Shown piece after piece: positions 54,758 to 63,334 of a stretch of 64,000 bases of DNA (positions within the stretch are counted from its first letter, which is position 1; every line of letters starts with the position of its first letter). The DNA is from Microthrixaceae bacterium (GTDB lineage: Bacteria > Actinomycetota > Acidimicrobiia > Acidimicrobiales > Microtrichaceae), in the NCBI GenBank assembly GCA_020845705.1, contig JADLFH010000054.1, positions 24,099 to 88,098 on the forward strand, in the 5' to 3' direction. The translations under genes were made by a program, and so were the position numbers. A model generated the notes under the pieces. That model was not told the DNA's origin. It was given only the letters and a program-made list of their open reading frames with translations, and did no database searches.

Positions 54758-55626
54758 CGGTTGGCGTCCTCCACTCTGCCTCGGAGGGTAGCGAGTGCTC
54801 CTGGGTTGAAAGCGGTCCCTCTGAGACGGCGTTGCCATCCTTGGGCCACCAATGCGTCCGCCAGTTCGTCGAGTGGGATCACGTCGGTGTCGCCGGCGAG
54901 GACGATCCCGATGATCGGCCCGTCCTTCGGTGTGATCGCGGTGACCTTGTCATTGAGCGAGTGGGCATCCACCTCCAGGCCCAGTGCGATCTGGAACCCA
55001 CCGGCCGTCTGGATCAGCTCGATCACCGGAGCGGCCCGGTTCGCGAGGTTCGCCGAGCTCTCGACACGGCTCAGCCACTGGTTGAAGTCCAAGTCGTCGT
55101 CCAGCTCGGTGTTGGAGAAGTCGACGCGCTCGACGCGACCGCCGGCCAAGGCCCCGATTCCGGCTAGCCCGCCTGTGGTGTCGGCGCTGTCGTGCGCCGT
55201 CGGAACCCCTGCCGCGGCCAGACACGCCCAGTCCCTACAGTCCGCCGCAGGCGAGCCTTTCGTCACGACTGCGCTGACCCCACTCCACGCGGCCGCCTTG
55301 GTGGCGTCCAACTCCTGGCGCTCGGGCAGACCGAACGACGCGATCCCCACCCAGGGCTCGGCAACCACCCAACCGTCGGCGCCCAGGGGCTTTCCGGCGG
55401 CGAGACGATCCGCGGTGACCCCGGCCCGTTCGAGGGTGATGTCGACTCCGTCGAGCCGTCCACAGGCAGCCTCCAGCGTCGAATCGCAGATCAGGCCGGC
55501 GCGACGCGCCGGTGGCTTGTCCCCGTTGCGGCCGCCGCTGCCGCCGTCATCGCTGAACGCCCGGCGGAGCTGAATCGCTCCCAGCACCAGCCCCACGGCA
55601 ACCACCAGTGCAGCCAGCCGCTTCAC
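54754..55626 (-). CDS. membrane-anchored binding-protein-like protein
   Basis: 290 aa from the GTG at 55626, which overlaps the stop of the AAA+ gene (GTGA); a second GTG at 55638 is possible. A single N-terminal helix (LAALVVAVGLVLGAIQL) anchors an exported domain that starts GLICDSTLEAACGRL and has the alternating pattern of an extracellular solute-binding fold. Two cysteines flank CRDWAC. It overlaps the VWA lipoprotein gene by four bases. Not recognised beyond this; probably a partner of that lipoprotein. Confidence 0.65.
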   Translation of the reverse strand: MKRLAALVVAVGLVLGAIQLRRAFSDDGGSGGRNGDKPPARRAGLICDSTLEAACGRLDGVDITLERAGVTADRLAAGKPLGADGWVVAEPWVGIASFGLPERQELDATKAAAWSGVSAVVTKGSPAADCRDWACLAAAGVPTAHDSADTTGGLAGIGALAGGRVERVDFSNTELDDDLDFNQWLSRVESSANLANRAAPVIELIQTAGGFQIALGLEVDAHSLNDKVTAITPKDGPIIGIVLAGDTDVIPLDELADALVAQGWQRRLRGTAFNPGALATLRGRVEDANR

Positions 55627-57092
55627 GCGCTCTCCCACGGAGGTGGTGGTGGTGCGTCCTCGCTCGTGGCGGGAAGGTCGGCCAAGGGGTCGACGTCGAG
55701 AGCGGTCGGAGGCTCCGGTGTCAGATCCACCGCCTTCAGGGTCACCAGATCGGCTTCGGTGGGCGAAGTGAGCGCGACGATCCGGCTGGCCTGGCGGGCC
55801 ACGGCCTCCTCGAAGATGTTGCGGGCGAACCGTCCGTTGCCGAAGCCCTTGTCGCGAGGTGCCTCGCGGAAGATCCGGAACAGCTCGGCCTCTGCGGCGT
55901 CGTCGAGTTCGTAGCGCTTCGCCCCCGCGATCGAGGCGAAGATCGCCATCAACTCATGTGCCGTGTAGTCGGGGAACTCGATGGTGGTGGGGAAGCGGCT
56001 GCGCAGCCCCGGGTTGGCGTCGAGGAAGTCGGCCATCTCGTCGGGGTAACCGGCCACGACGACAGCGACGCGGTCGCGGCGGTCCTCCATCAGCTTCACG
56101 ATCGCGTCGATTGCCTCGCGGCCGAAGTCGTTCTCGCCGCCGCGTGTGAGCGTGTAGGTCTCGTCGATGAAGAGCATCCCTCCGTCGGCCTCGTCGAAGC
56201 GCTTCGCGACCTGTGGTGCGGTCTGTCCGACGAATCCGGCCACGAGACCACTGCGGTCGGTCTCGACCAGATGGCCACGCTCGAGCACCCCGAGGCTGCG
56301 GAAGACCTTCGCCAGGAGCCGGGCGACGGTGGTCTTGCCGGTGCCCGGGTTGCCCACGAACACGAGGTGTTGGCTGGTGTCCACGGTGGGCAGGCCGTGT
56401 TCCTTCCGCAGGCGCTGAACCTGCAACAGGTCGGCGAGACGTGCCACTCGGGCCTTCACCTCGGTCAGCCCGATCAGGGCGTCGAGCTCGGCGAGGAGCT
56501 CCTCCACGGGCACCGCCGGCTCCTCAGCAGGTGCCGGCTCGGTTGACGACGGCACACCTTGGGCGCTGTCGGGAGCAACAGGCGTCATCAGCTCGTCGTT
56601 GGAGACTGCACGGATCCTGCCCACGAGCATGGCTCGGAAGCTTGCGATCACGTCCAGCTCCGCCTGGCTGGTGACCACGTCGAGTGCCGCTACCGCATGG
56701 AGGATGTCCATCGCCCTGCTGTAGTAGGTCCAGGCGTGGGAGCGGTCGCCAGATGCTCCGACGAGGATCTCGAACATCGTCGAAGGAGCCGAGAACCAGG
56801 CGCCCTTGCCGGCGACGATGCTGGTGCCCCTGAGCTGGTCGGGAGTGGCCCCGGCGAGCTGAGTGTCACCGAGTCGCTCACCGAACACCTGTGCCAAGGC
56901 CCACAGCTCTGGATCCGCATGGCGTCCGTCCGCGTCGATGAAAGCCACCACGATGTTGAACGCCTCGTTGAGGGCGTCGGCCTGGGGATGCTCGGGGACG
57001 GTGCGCAGCCCGGTGGTCACCTCCGCGAGCGCGGCGCCCACCTGCTCCACGAACGCGTCGACCGTGGTCGAGATCGGATCGGCGCCGGCCAT
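55623..57092 (-). CDS. AAA+ ATPase (CbxX/SpoVK type) with TerB-like N-terminal region
   Basis: 489 aa. Residues 35-160 are helical and contain AFNIVVAFIDADGRHADPEL, which resembles TerB-type tellurite-resistance domains. A Pro/Glu linker follows, then the AAA+ module: Walker A GNPGTGKT (247-254), Walker B GMLFIDE (305-311), arginine region NPGLRSRFP. The module is of the CbxX/EccA class, which remodels protein partners. The gene leads a minus-strand run of six genes joined mostly by four-base overlaps. A TAGCCT box (57101-57106) is eight bases before the ATG. Confidence 0.82.
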   Translation of the reverse strand: MAGADPISTTVDAFVEQVGAALAEVTTGLRTVPEHPQADALNEAFNIVVAFIDADGRHADPELWALAQVFGERLGDTQLAGATPDQLRGTSIVAGKGAWFSAPSTMFEILVGASGDRSHAWTYYSRAMDILHAVAALDVVTSQAELDVIASFRAMLVGRIRAVSNDELMTPVAPDSAQGVPSSTEPAPAEEPAVPVEELLAELDALIGLTEVKARVARLADLLQVQRLRKEHGLPTVDTSQHLVFVGNPGTGKTTVARLLAKVFRSLGVLERGHLVETDRSGLVAGFVGQTAPQVAKRFDEADGGMLFIDETYTLTRGGENDFGREAIDAIVKLMEDRRDRVAVVVAGYPDEMADFLDANPGLRSRFPTTIEFPDYTAHELMAIFASIAGAKRYELDDAAEAELFRIFREAPRDKGFGNGRFARNIFEEAVARQASRIVALTSPTEADLVTLKAVDLTPEPPTALDVDPLADLPATSEDAPPPPPWESA

Positions 57093-57100
57093 CCAGCGGG

Positions 57101-57106
57101 AGGCTA
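57101..57106 (-). promoter_or_regulatory. -10 box of the AAA+ operon
   Basis: TAGCCT on the minus strand eight bases before the ATG. Located between the gene and the convergent-side end of the DsbA-family gene. Confidence 0.45.
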
Positions 57107-57113
57107 CCGGCGT

Positions 57114-57767
57114 TCAGCCCGCTTCGGATCGAGCTGCCAGCTCGGCCGCTCGGCACAACGCCCGCTCGAAGTGCTCGACGGGTTGCGCGCCCGGCACCGC
57201 GACAGCGCCGTCTACGAGGACGAAGGGGACTCCAGAGATACCCAGCTCACCCGCTGCGGCCTCATCGGCCGCCACCGCGTCGATGAACCGATCGCTCCTC
57301 AGCATTTCGGCCGCCGCGACGGGATCCATGCCGACATCGGAGGCGAGGCGGGCCAGCGTGTCGATGTCGCTCACCACCTCGCCGTCGGTGAAGTAGGCCC
57401 GCAGCAGTCGCTCTTTGACTGCGAGGTCCAGATCGTCTTCGGCTGCGAGGTGGACGAGGCGGTGGGCGTCGAACGTGTTGACCAGCACGACACGCTCGAA
57501 GTGGAAGTCGATGCCGAGAGGCTCGCCCTGTTGGCGTAGACCCTCGTTCATGCCGATCGCCTGGTCGATCGGCATTCCGTACTTCCTCGCCAGGTGCTCG
57601 GCGACGGTCTCGTTGCGTCGTGGCGGCGAATTCGGCGCCAGCTCGAAGCTGCGGAAGCGAAGATCCACCTCGTCGCCCAACCCTGTGGAGTCGATCGCCG
57701 CCTGGAGGCGGCGTAGACCCAGGTAGCAGAAGGGGCAGGCGATATCGGACCACATCTCGACGAGCAC
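57114..57767 (-). CDS. DsbA-family oxidoreductase (FrnE-like)
   Basis: 217 aa thioredoxin-fold protein with active site CPFC in SDIACPFCYLG near the N-terminus, a helical insert, and the cis-Pro loop GVPFVLVDG. No signal peptide, so cytoplasmic, like FrnE and polyketide-type isomerases. GTG 57767 is preferred because GGAGG lies five bases upstream and the product starts VLVEMWSDIACPFC as in the family; a GTG at 57791 is the alternative. Confidence 0.87.
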   Translation of the reverse strand: MLVEMWSDIACPFCYLGLRRLQAAIDSTGLGDEVDLRFRSFELAPNSPPRRNETVAEHLARKYGMPIDQAIGMNEGLRQQGEPLGIDFHFERVVLVNTFDAHRLVHLAAEDDLDLAVKERLLRAYFTDGEVVSDIDTLARLASDVGMDPVAAAEMLRSDRFIDAVAADEAAAGELGISGVPFVLVDGAVAVPGAQPVEHFERALCRAAELAARSEAG

Positions 57768-57801
57768 GGCGCCTCCAAACACCAGGGACACACAGCATCG
57801 C

Positions 57802-59022
57802 TCAGAGCGGCCCGGCTGAGACAGCGAGCAGTGACTCCATCGCGATCATCGCGGCGGGGCCGGGGATCGCCGTGTTCGTGGTGACTGCCACCGCGCGTCC
57901 GTGTACCCGGTCGAAGCCGAAGTAGGCGGACTGCGCCTCGCCGGTGCCCATGTGGCCGACGAGGCTCAGCGCGCTGGTCGCGTGACGTTCGATGCCGAGG
58001 CCGTAGCTGTGGTCGACCCCGAATCGCGACAGATCCTCCGCCGCTACGAAGGACTCCATCGCCTTGGTGGTCGATGCTGACAACAGCTTGCCCTTGGCGA
58101 GGGCCTCCGCGAAGCGGATCAGGTCAGACCCCGTCGATGCAAGAGCGCCGGCGGCACCCCCAACCGACGGATGCGCGCTGGTGGTCGAGTCGACGAACTG
58201 CCCATCGACCAACCTGTGTCCAACTGCCGTTCCTCGACGTCCGATGACATCGGTGTGGTCCATCCCCAGCGGTCCGGTGATGCGGGCGCGGACCTGCTCG
58301 TCCCAGGTCTTCCCCGAGGCCGCCGCGATGAGCTCCCCCAATACGATGTAGTTGGTGTTGGAGTAGTGGTGCTGCCCGCCGGGTTCGCCCACTCGGCCGG
58401 CCCTCTCGGCGACGGCGACCAACTCGGTCGGGGTCCACGGTCGCTGCTTGTCGGCTTGGACGATGGGCTGATCGATGTACTCACCGAGACCGCTCGTGTG
58501 CTGGAGGAGCATCCGTGGGGTGATCCGGTCCGCATCCCGAAGCGACGGCATCCACCCCTCGATGCCGCGGTCGAGATCGATGAGGCCCTCGTCTGCGAGC
58601 TGGAGGGCGACCACGGCGACGAAGGTCTTGGTGGCGCTGCCGATGTTCCAGGGCTCGTCGAGGGAGACCGCTTTGGCGTCGGCGCCGATTGTGGAGCTGC
58701 CGTCGGTCACTTCGGTGACGGAGCCGTCGGCGTCGCGGAGCGTGACCCGTGCGCCGACGAACTCCCCCGCTTCGCTGTGCGCGGCGAGCACCGAGGCCAA
58801 CGCCGAGGCGATCGCGGGGTTCTGAGGGACCGTGGTGGTGGGCGCCACGGGTCGCGGGTGGAGCGGTCGGTCCTCGATCCACCCGAGGGCGTCTCCGATC
58901 CCGGCGACCGTGGCGATGAGCAGGGCGACACCGAGCGCGATTCCCGCGGCCGAGGCCGCGGAACGCCACGGCCGACGTGCGCGTGCGCGGGGGCTGGCAT
59001 CGAGCAGGTAGGTGGGCAACAT
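57802..59022 (-). CDS. serine beta-lactamase / DD-peptidase-like protein (class C type)
   Basis: 406 aa from ATG 59022. One membrane helix (38-58) anchors an exported penicillin-recognising domain with SxxK in IGSATKTF, YxN in HHYSNTNY, and a third motif HMGTG in place of KTG, the usual set for family class C esterases and peptidases. Real beta-lactamase activity is not implied. The HisGly third motif and the N-terminal anchor are typical of actinobacterial family members. Two-component genes follow upstream. Confidence 0.85.
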   Translation of the reverse strand: MLPTYLLDASPRARARRPWRSAASAAGIALGVALLIATVAGIGDALGWIEDRPLHPRPVAPTTTVPQNPAIASALASVLAAHSEAGEFVGARVTLRDADGSVTEVTDGSSTIGADAKAVSLDEPWNIGSATKTFVAVVALQLADEGLIDLDRGIEGWMPSLRDADRITPRMLLQHTSGLGEYIDQPIVQADKQRPWTPTELVAVAERAGRVGEPGGQHHYSNTNYIVLGELIAAASGKTWDEQVRARITGPLGMDHTDVIGRRGTAVGHRLVDGQFVDSTTSAHPSVGGAAGALASTGSDLIRFAEALAKGKLLSASTTKAMESFVAAEDLSRFGVDHSYGLGIERHATSALSLVGHMGTGEAQSAYFGFDRVHGRAVAVTTNTAIPGPAAMIAMESLLAVSAGPL

Positions 59023-59149
59023 GGGGACTCCGTTTCGTTGGATCGGGCCTGCATCGGGCCCTCGTTTCGACGATGACGGAACTCCCACCTCCGGGCATCG
59101 GGCCGCAGGAGGCGGTTCGCGTGCTACCTGGGAGGTAGGCGGGAGCCGC

Positions 59150-59812
59150 TCAGTGCGACCCGGGGGTGACCACACCGCTCTCGTAGGCCACCATCACGAG
59201 CTGTGCTCGGTCGCGTGCGCCGAGCTTGGTCAGCAACCGGCTCACATGTGTCTTGGCTGTTGCGTGTGACATGTACAGCTCCGCGGCGATCTCGGCATTG
59301 GACAGACCGCGTGCCACGGCGCACAACACCTCTTCCTCGCGTGCGGTGAGCATGTCGAGGTCGACGGCTCTGGCGTTTGGGTCGTGAGGAGCGTGGCGGG
59401 CGTACTCCTCGATGAGCCGCCGGGTGGCGCGCGGCGCGAGCAGCGACTCGCCTCCGGCCACAACACGGATCGCAGCGATCAGGTCGTCGGGTTGGGTGTC
59501 TTTCAGGAGGAACCCGCTGGCACCGGCGAGCAGCGACGCGAACACGTACTCGTCGAGGTCGAAGGTGGTGAGGATCAGCACGCGGGAGGAGAGTCCCGCC
59601 TCGGTGATCCTCCGGGTGGCTTCGACCCCGTCCATCCCGGGCATGCGGATGTCCATGAGCACGATGTCGGGCCGGAGCCTCTCGGTGAGGGAGACGGCCT
59701 TGGCGCCGTCCTCTGCCTCCCCGACAACTTCGATGTCGCTCTCGGTTCCGACGAGGACCGTGAAACCCCGTCGCACGAGGGCCTGATCGTCTACGACGAG
59801 GACCCGGATCAC
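59150..59812 (-). CDS. NarL/LuxR-type response regulator
   Basis: 220 aa. Receiver domain with DD (8-9), phospho-acceptor D54 (VLMDIRMPG), Thr and Lys (FLLKD); then a C-terminal LuxR helix-turn-helix (LTAREEEVLCAVARGLSNAEIAAELYMSHATAKTHV). GTG start overlaps the kinase stop (GTGA). Regulated genes are unknown; the beta-lactamase-like gene 127 bases downstream is a candidate. Confidence 0.95.
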   Translation of the reverse strand: MIRVLVVDDQALVRRGFTVLVGTESDIEVVGEAEDGAKAVSLTERLRPDIVLMDIRMPGMDGVEATRRITEAGLSSRVLILTTFDLDEYVFASLLAGASGFLLKDTQPDDLIAAIRVVAGGESLLAPRATRRLIEEYARHAPHDPNARAVDLDMLTAREEEVLCAVARGLSNAEIAAELYMSHATAKTHVSRLLTKLGARDRAQLVMVAYESGVVTPGSH

Positions 59813-61005
59813 ATGTCCTCCCCGTCATAGGTCATGGTGGCGGTGACCCGGAAGCCGCCGCCGGGCTCGGCTCCGGCGGTGAGGGTGCCGCCGTACACCC
59901 CGACACGCTCCCGCATCCCGATCAATCCGTGTCCATCGGTGTGGTTCGAGCCGCTGTTCGTCCTGGCCGGCCTGCTGCCGCCGCTGTTGGTCACCTCGAT
60001 TCGCAGCGTCCCGTCGGTCGCGTCGACGTGGATCTCCACTCGGCTGTCCGGAGCGTGGCGCATCGCGTTCGTGACCGCTTCCTGGGCAACGCGGTAGGCG
60101 GCTAGACCGACACCGGCGGGGACGTCGGCGAGCTCGCCGCTCAGATCGAGTATCACGCTGAGTCCGGGTGCAGCCGCGTCGGAGGTGAGTTGGGCGAGGT
60201 CCGAGAGCTTCGGGACGGGGGAGAAGCAGCAGGCATCGGCCGGATCACGCAGGGCGCTCACGAGCCAGCGGATCTCCGCCAGGCTCGATCGGCTGGCATT
60301 TGCGATGTGCTCCAACGATCGCTTTGCCTCGGCGGGGTCGTCATCGAACACCCGCGCTGCGACCGCCGCTTGAATCGCGATGAGCCCCAGGGAGTGGGCG
60401 ACTATGTCATGTAGCTCCTGCGCGATCCGGAGGCGCTCTGCGGCGGCGGCGTTCCTGGCCGCCTCGGCCTGCTCCTCCGCGAATGCGTCGATCCGTCTCC
60501 GCCGCTCCAAGGTGGAGCGGCCCAACAGCACCGCCGCCCCGTAGACGCTCGTTGTGGAGACGAACTCGGCCGCTCCGAATCGGGGGACGTCGGCGACGCT
60601 GAGCACTATCAGTGTGGCAACGGCTACAACGGCGCTCGCCGCGAGTGCCCTGGGCCGACAACTGGTGCCCACCGTGTAGAGAGCCACCACGGCGGCGCTG
60701 GGCAGCGCGCCCTCGTCGTAGCCGGCGAGCATCATGGTCAACACCGCGGCACTGGAGATGAAGAACACCACGACGGGTGACCGGCGGCGCGCGAAGAGCG
60801 GAACGGTCGCCACTCCGATGAGGGCCCAGGCCATGGCGTCGCGGGACTTGGTTGCCGAGGTTCCACTCGGGTCCGATCCGGTGGTGAGAACCCCGATGAG
60901 TACGAGCAACGCTCCAACGGTGAGGTCGACCGCCCACGGCGGCACGCGTCGGGTCCACTCGAGCGGGGTCAACTCGGCCGAGCGGGACACGCCGCTTTGA
61001 GCCAT
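59809..61005 (-). CDS. NarL-type sensor histidine kinase
   Basis: 398 aa. Four to five membrane helices in the first 160 residues, then HisKA_3 with H199 in AQELHDIVAHSLGLIAIQAA and an ATPase domain ending DGHGLIGMRERVG. The membrane-embedded input domain has no large extracellular loop, as in LiaS/DesK-like cell-envelope sensors. A TAGCGT -10 box lies six bases before the ATG. Confidence 0.94.
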   Translation of the reverse strand: MAQSGVSRSAELTPLEWTRRVPPWAVDLTVGALLVLIGVLTTGSDPSGTSATKSRDAMAWALIGVATVPLFARRRSPVVVFFISSAAVLTMMLAGYDEGALPSAAVVALYTVGTSCRPRALAASAVVAVATLIVLSVADVPRFGAAEFVSTTSVYGAAVLLGRSTLERRRRIDAFAEEQAEAARNAAAAERLRIAQELHDIVAHSLGLIAIQAAVAARVFDDDPAEAKRSLEHIANASRSSLAEIRWLVSALRDPADACCFSPVPKLSDLAQLTSDAAAPGLSVILDLSGELADVPAGVGLAAYRVAQEAVTNAMRHAPDSRVEIHVDATDGTLRIEVTNSGGSRPARTNSGSNHTDGHGLIGMRERVGVYGGTLTAGAEPGGGFRVTATMTYDGEDM

Positions 61006-61011
61006 CGTCTG

Positions 61012-61017
61012 ACGCTA
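61012..61017 (-). promoter_or_regulatory. -10 box of the histidine kinase operon
   Basis: TAGCGT on the minus strand, exactly six bases before the ATG at 61005. Confidence 0.5.
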
Positions 61018-61062
61018 CGTCGTAGGTGCTGTGAGCGCATCAGCCCCGAGGTGATAGGTGTC

Positions 61063-61080
61063 GTACATCTCCGGATGTAC
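61063..61080. promoter_or_regulatory. candidate operator between the kinase and proA
   Basis: Inverted repeat GTACATC-TCCG-GATGTAC, seven-base arms. Its downstream edge is ten bases before the proA -10 box, so it covers the -35 position; it also lies upstream of the divergent kinase promoter. Confidence 0.5.
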
Positions 61081-61090
61081 GCCCTGTCGG

Positions 61091-61096
61091 TAGCAT
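61091..61096 (+). promoter_or_regulatory. -10 box of proA
   Basis: TAGCAT exactly six bases before the proA ATG, with no ribosome-binding site. Confidence 0.55.
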
Positions 61097-61102
61097 TGTG
61101 GA

Positions 61103-62350
61103 ATGTCTGTCACTCCCATCGTCGAGCTCGGCCGGCGCGCCGCGGCGGCCGCTCCTGCGGTGGCGGGCGCATCCACTGCCCGGAAGAACGAGGCCCTGGG
61201 TATTGCCGCGGACCTGCTCGAAGCCCGCGCATCGGAGGTGCTCGCCGCCAACTCCGATGACGTCGCCGCTGCCGGTGAGCGGGGGGAGAGCGCCACGGTC
61301 ATCGACCGCTTGGAGCTGACGACGGCGAAGATCGCCGCGATGGCTGCGGGTCTTCGTCAGGTAGCCGGCCTCGCGGACCCGGTGGGTGAAGTGCTCGGGG
61401 GTTGGGTGCGGCCGAACGGTTTGCGAATCACCCAGGTGAGGGTTCCCCTGGGGGTGGTCGGCATCATCTACGAGAACCGACCCAACGTGACCTCCGATGC
61501 GTTCGGCTTGTGTCTCAAGTCGGGCAACGTGGCGTTCCTCCGCGGCTCCTCGGGCGCCATTCGTTCCAACCTCTCGATCGCGGCGGTGCTACGAGATGCG
61601 CTGGTGAAGGCGGAACTGCCCGCCGACGCGCTGGTGATGGTCGACGACACGTCCAGGGACGCCGCGGTGGAGTTCATGCAGCTCCGCGGAGTGATCGACT
61701 GCCTGATCCCCCGCGGCGGCCCGTCGCTGATCGCGTCGATCCAACTGCACGCGACCGTGCCCTACATCATCGACGGCGACGGCAACTGCCACCTCTACGT
61801 CGATGCCGCGGCGGACCTGGACATGGCCGAGGAGATCCTCGTGAACGGCAAAACACAACGCCCGTCGGTGTGCAACGCGCTGGAGTCCCTCGTCGTTCAT
61901 GCCGCGGTCGCGGACGCATTCCTTCCCCGGGTCGACACGACGCTCGCCGATGTCGAGCTCGTGGGTGACGAGCGGGCCGTGGCTGGAATCGTTCGCTGTG
62001 AACCGGCCGAGGAGGGCGACTTTTCCCGGGAGTTCCTCGACCTGAAGATGTCGATACGTGTGGTCGACTCGATAGACGAGGCGATCTCGCACGTGAACGC
62101 CTCGGGCTCGGGCCACTCCGAGGCGATCGTCACAGGCGATCTCCGTGCCGCGGACCGCTTCATCGCGGAGGTGGACGCGGCCGCGGTCCTCGTGAACGCA
62201 TCGACGCGCTTCGTCGATGGTGAGGAGTTCGGCTTCGGAGCCGAGATCGGCATCTCGACCCAGAAGCTGCACGCTCGCGGGCCGATGGGCCTGCGGGAGC
62301 TCACGACCGCGAAATACGTGGTGCGTGGCGACGGCCACACCCGCGGCTGA
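61103..62350 (+). CDS. proA: gamma-glutamyl phosphate reductase
   Basis: Second step of proline synthesis, 415 aa aldehyde-dehydrogenase fold. Catalytic Cys lies in KTQRPSVCNALESLVVH, with VPLGVVGIIYENRPNVTSDA and FGFGAEIGISTQKLHARGPMGL typical of ProA. Transcribed from its own leaderless-type promoter, although in relatives it usually follows proB directly. Confidence 0.97.
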   Translation: MSVTPIVELGRRAAAAAPAVAGASTARKNEALGIAADLLEARASEVLAANSDDVAAAGERGESATVIDRLELTTAKIAAMAAGLRQVAGLADPVGEVLGGWVRPNGLRITQVRVPLGVVGIIYENRPNVTSDAFGLCLKSGNVAFLRGSSGAIRSNLSIAAVLRDALVKAELPADALVMVDDTSRDAAVEFMQLRGVIDCLIPRGGPSLIASIQLHATVPYIIDGDGNCHLYVDAAADLDMAEEILVNGKTQRPSVCNALESLVVHAAVADAFLPRVDTTLADVELVGDERAVAGIVRCEPAEEGDFSREFLDLKMSIRVVDSIDEAISHVNASGSGHSEAIVTGDLRAADRFIAEVDAAAVLVNASTRFVDGEEFGFGAEIGISTQKLHARGPMGLRELTTAKYVVRGDGHTRG

Positions 62351-62379
62351 GCGCGACTTCGCGGGCCGCGTGAAGTGCA

Positions 62380-62395
62380 TTGACCGGTCGGTCAA
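62380..62395. promoter_or_regulatory. candidate TetR-type operator overlapping the moxR -35
   Basis: TTGACCG-GT-CGGTCAA, a 7-2-7 inverted repeat. TTGACC also reads as a -35 box for the -10 TAGCCT at 62405-62410 (19-base spacing). Such sites are common targets of TetR-family repressors in Actinobacteria; no TetR gene is in the window. Confidence 0.55.
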
Positions 62396-62404
62396 GGCGC
62401 TGGG

Positions 62405-62410
62405 TAGCCT
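62405..62410 (+). promoter_or_regulatory. -10 box of the moxR gene
   Basis: TAGCCT exactly six bases before the ATG at 62417. Confidence 0.55.
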
Positions 62411-62416
62411 GGCCGA

Positions 62417-63334
62417 ATGTCCGACGGCCCCACCCAAGAGTTCCGATTCGACAGCGTCGATGATGTCCGCACCCGGCTCCGCAAGGTGGATTACCTCTCC
62501 GACGAAGGCATCGCGGGCATCGTGTACCTGGCCGACCGGCTGGGCAAACCGATCCTGGTGGAGGGCCCCGCCGGTACCGGCAAGACCCAGCTGGCCAAGT
62601 CGGTGGCGGAGATCATCGGAGCCCGGCTGATCCGCCTCCAGTGCTACGAGGGCCTGGACGAGTCCAAGGCGCTGTATGAGTGGAACTACAAGAAGCAGCT
62701 CTTGCGCATTCAGGCCTCGAAAGCAGACGGGGAAAGTGCCGGTTGGGATCAGATCGAAGACGACATCTTCTCCGACGACTTCCTGCTCACCCGTCCGCTG
62801 CTCGAAGCCATCCGCGCCGAAGACCCCGTCGTCCTGCTCATCGACGAGGTCGACCGCGTGGAAGTGGAGACCGAAGCGCTGCTGTTGGAGATCCTCTCCG
62901 ACTACCAGGTGTCGATCCCGGAGCTGGGCACGCTGACCGCTCGGCAGATCCCCCTCGTGTTCCTCACCTCGAACAACACCCGTGAGCTGTCAGAGGCCCT
63001 CAAGCGTCGCTGCCTGTTCCTCCACATCGACTATCCCGACATGGAGCGCGAGAAGGAGATCGTCCTCACCAAGGTGCCCGACATCACCGAGTCGCTCGCC
63101 GATCAGGTTGCACGCATCGTGCGGTCGATCCGCCAGCTGGAACTGAAGAAGGCGCCGTCGGTCTCCGAGACCCTCGACTGGGCCCGCACCCTCATGCTGC
63201 TGGGCGTGGAGAAGGTCGACGCGGAGGTGGCCACGAGCACCGCCAACATCCTGCTCAAATACCAGACCGACGTGGCCAAGGCCGTCAAGGAGCTCTCGAC
63301 GGACAGCTCGTCGGTGAACAAGGCCGCCAAGTAG
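62417..63334 (+). CDS. MoxR-type AAA+ ATPase
   Basis: 305 aa. Walker A EGPAGTGKTQLAKS (about 53-62), Walker B VVLLIDEVDRVE, sensor 1 FLTSNNTRELSEALKRRC, C-terminal lid. Members work as chaperones with a VWA-domain partner; the partner gene starts directly at its stop codon. The CoxD-like subgroup fits because the partner resembles CoxE. Six bases separate the -10 box and the start. Confidence 0.92.
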   Translation: MSDGPTQEFRFDSVDDVRTRLRKVDYLSDEGIAGIVYLADRLGKPILVEGPAGTGKTQLAKSVAEIIGARLIRLQCYEGLDESKALYEWNYKKQLLRIQASKADGESAGWDQIEDDIFSDDFLLTRPLLEAIRAEDPVVLLIDEVDRVEVETEALLLEILSDYQVSIPELGTLTARQIPLVFLTSNNTRELSEALKRRCLFLHIDYPDMEREKEIVLTKVPDITESLADQVARIVRSIRQLELKKAPSVSETLDWARTLMLLGVEKVDAEVATSTANILLKYQTDVAKAVKELSTDSSSVNKAAK

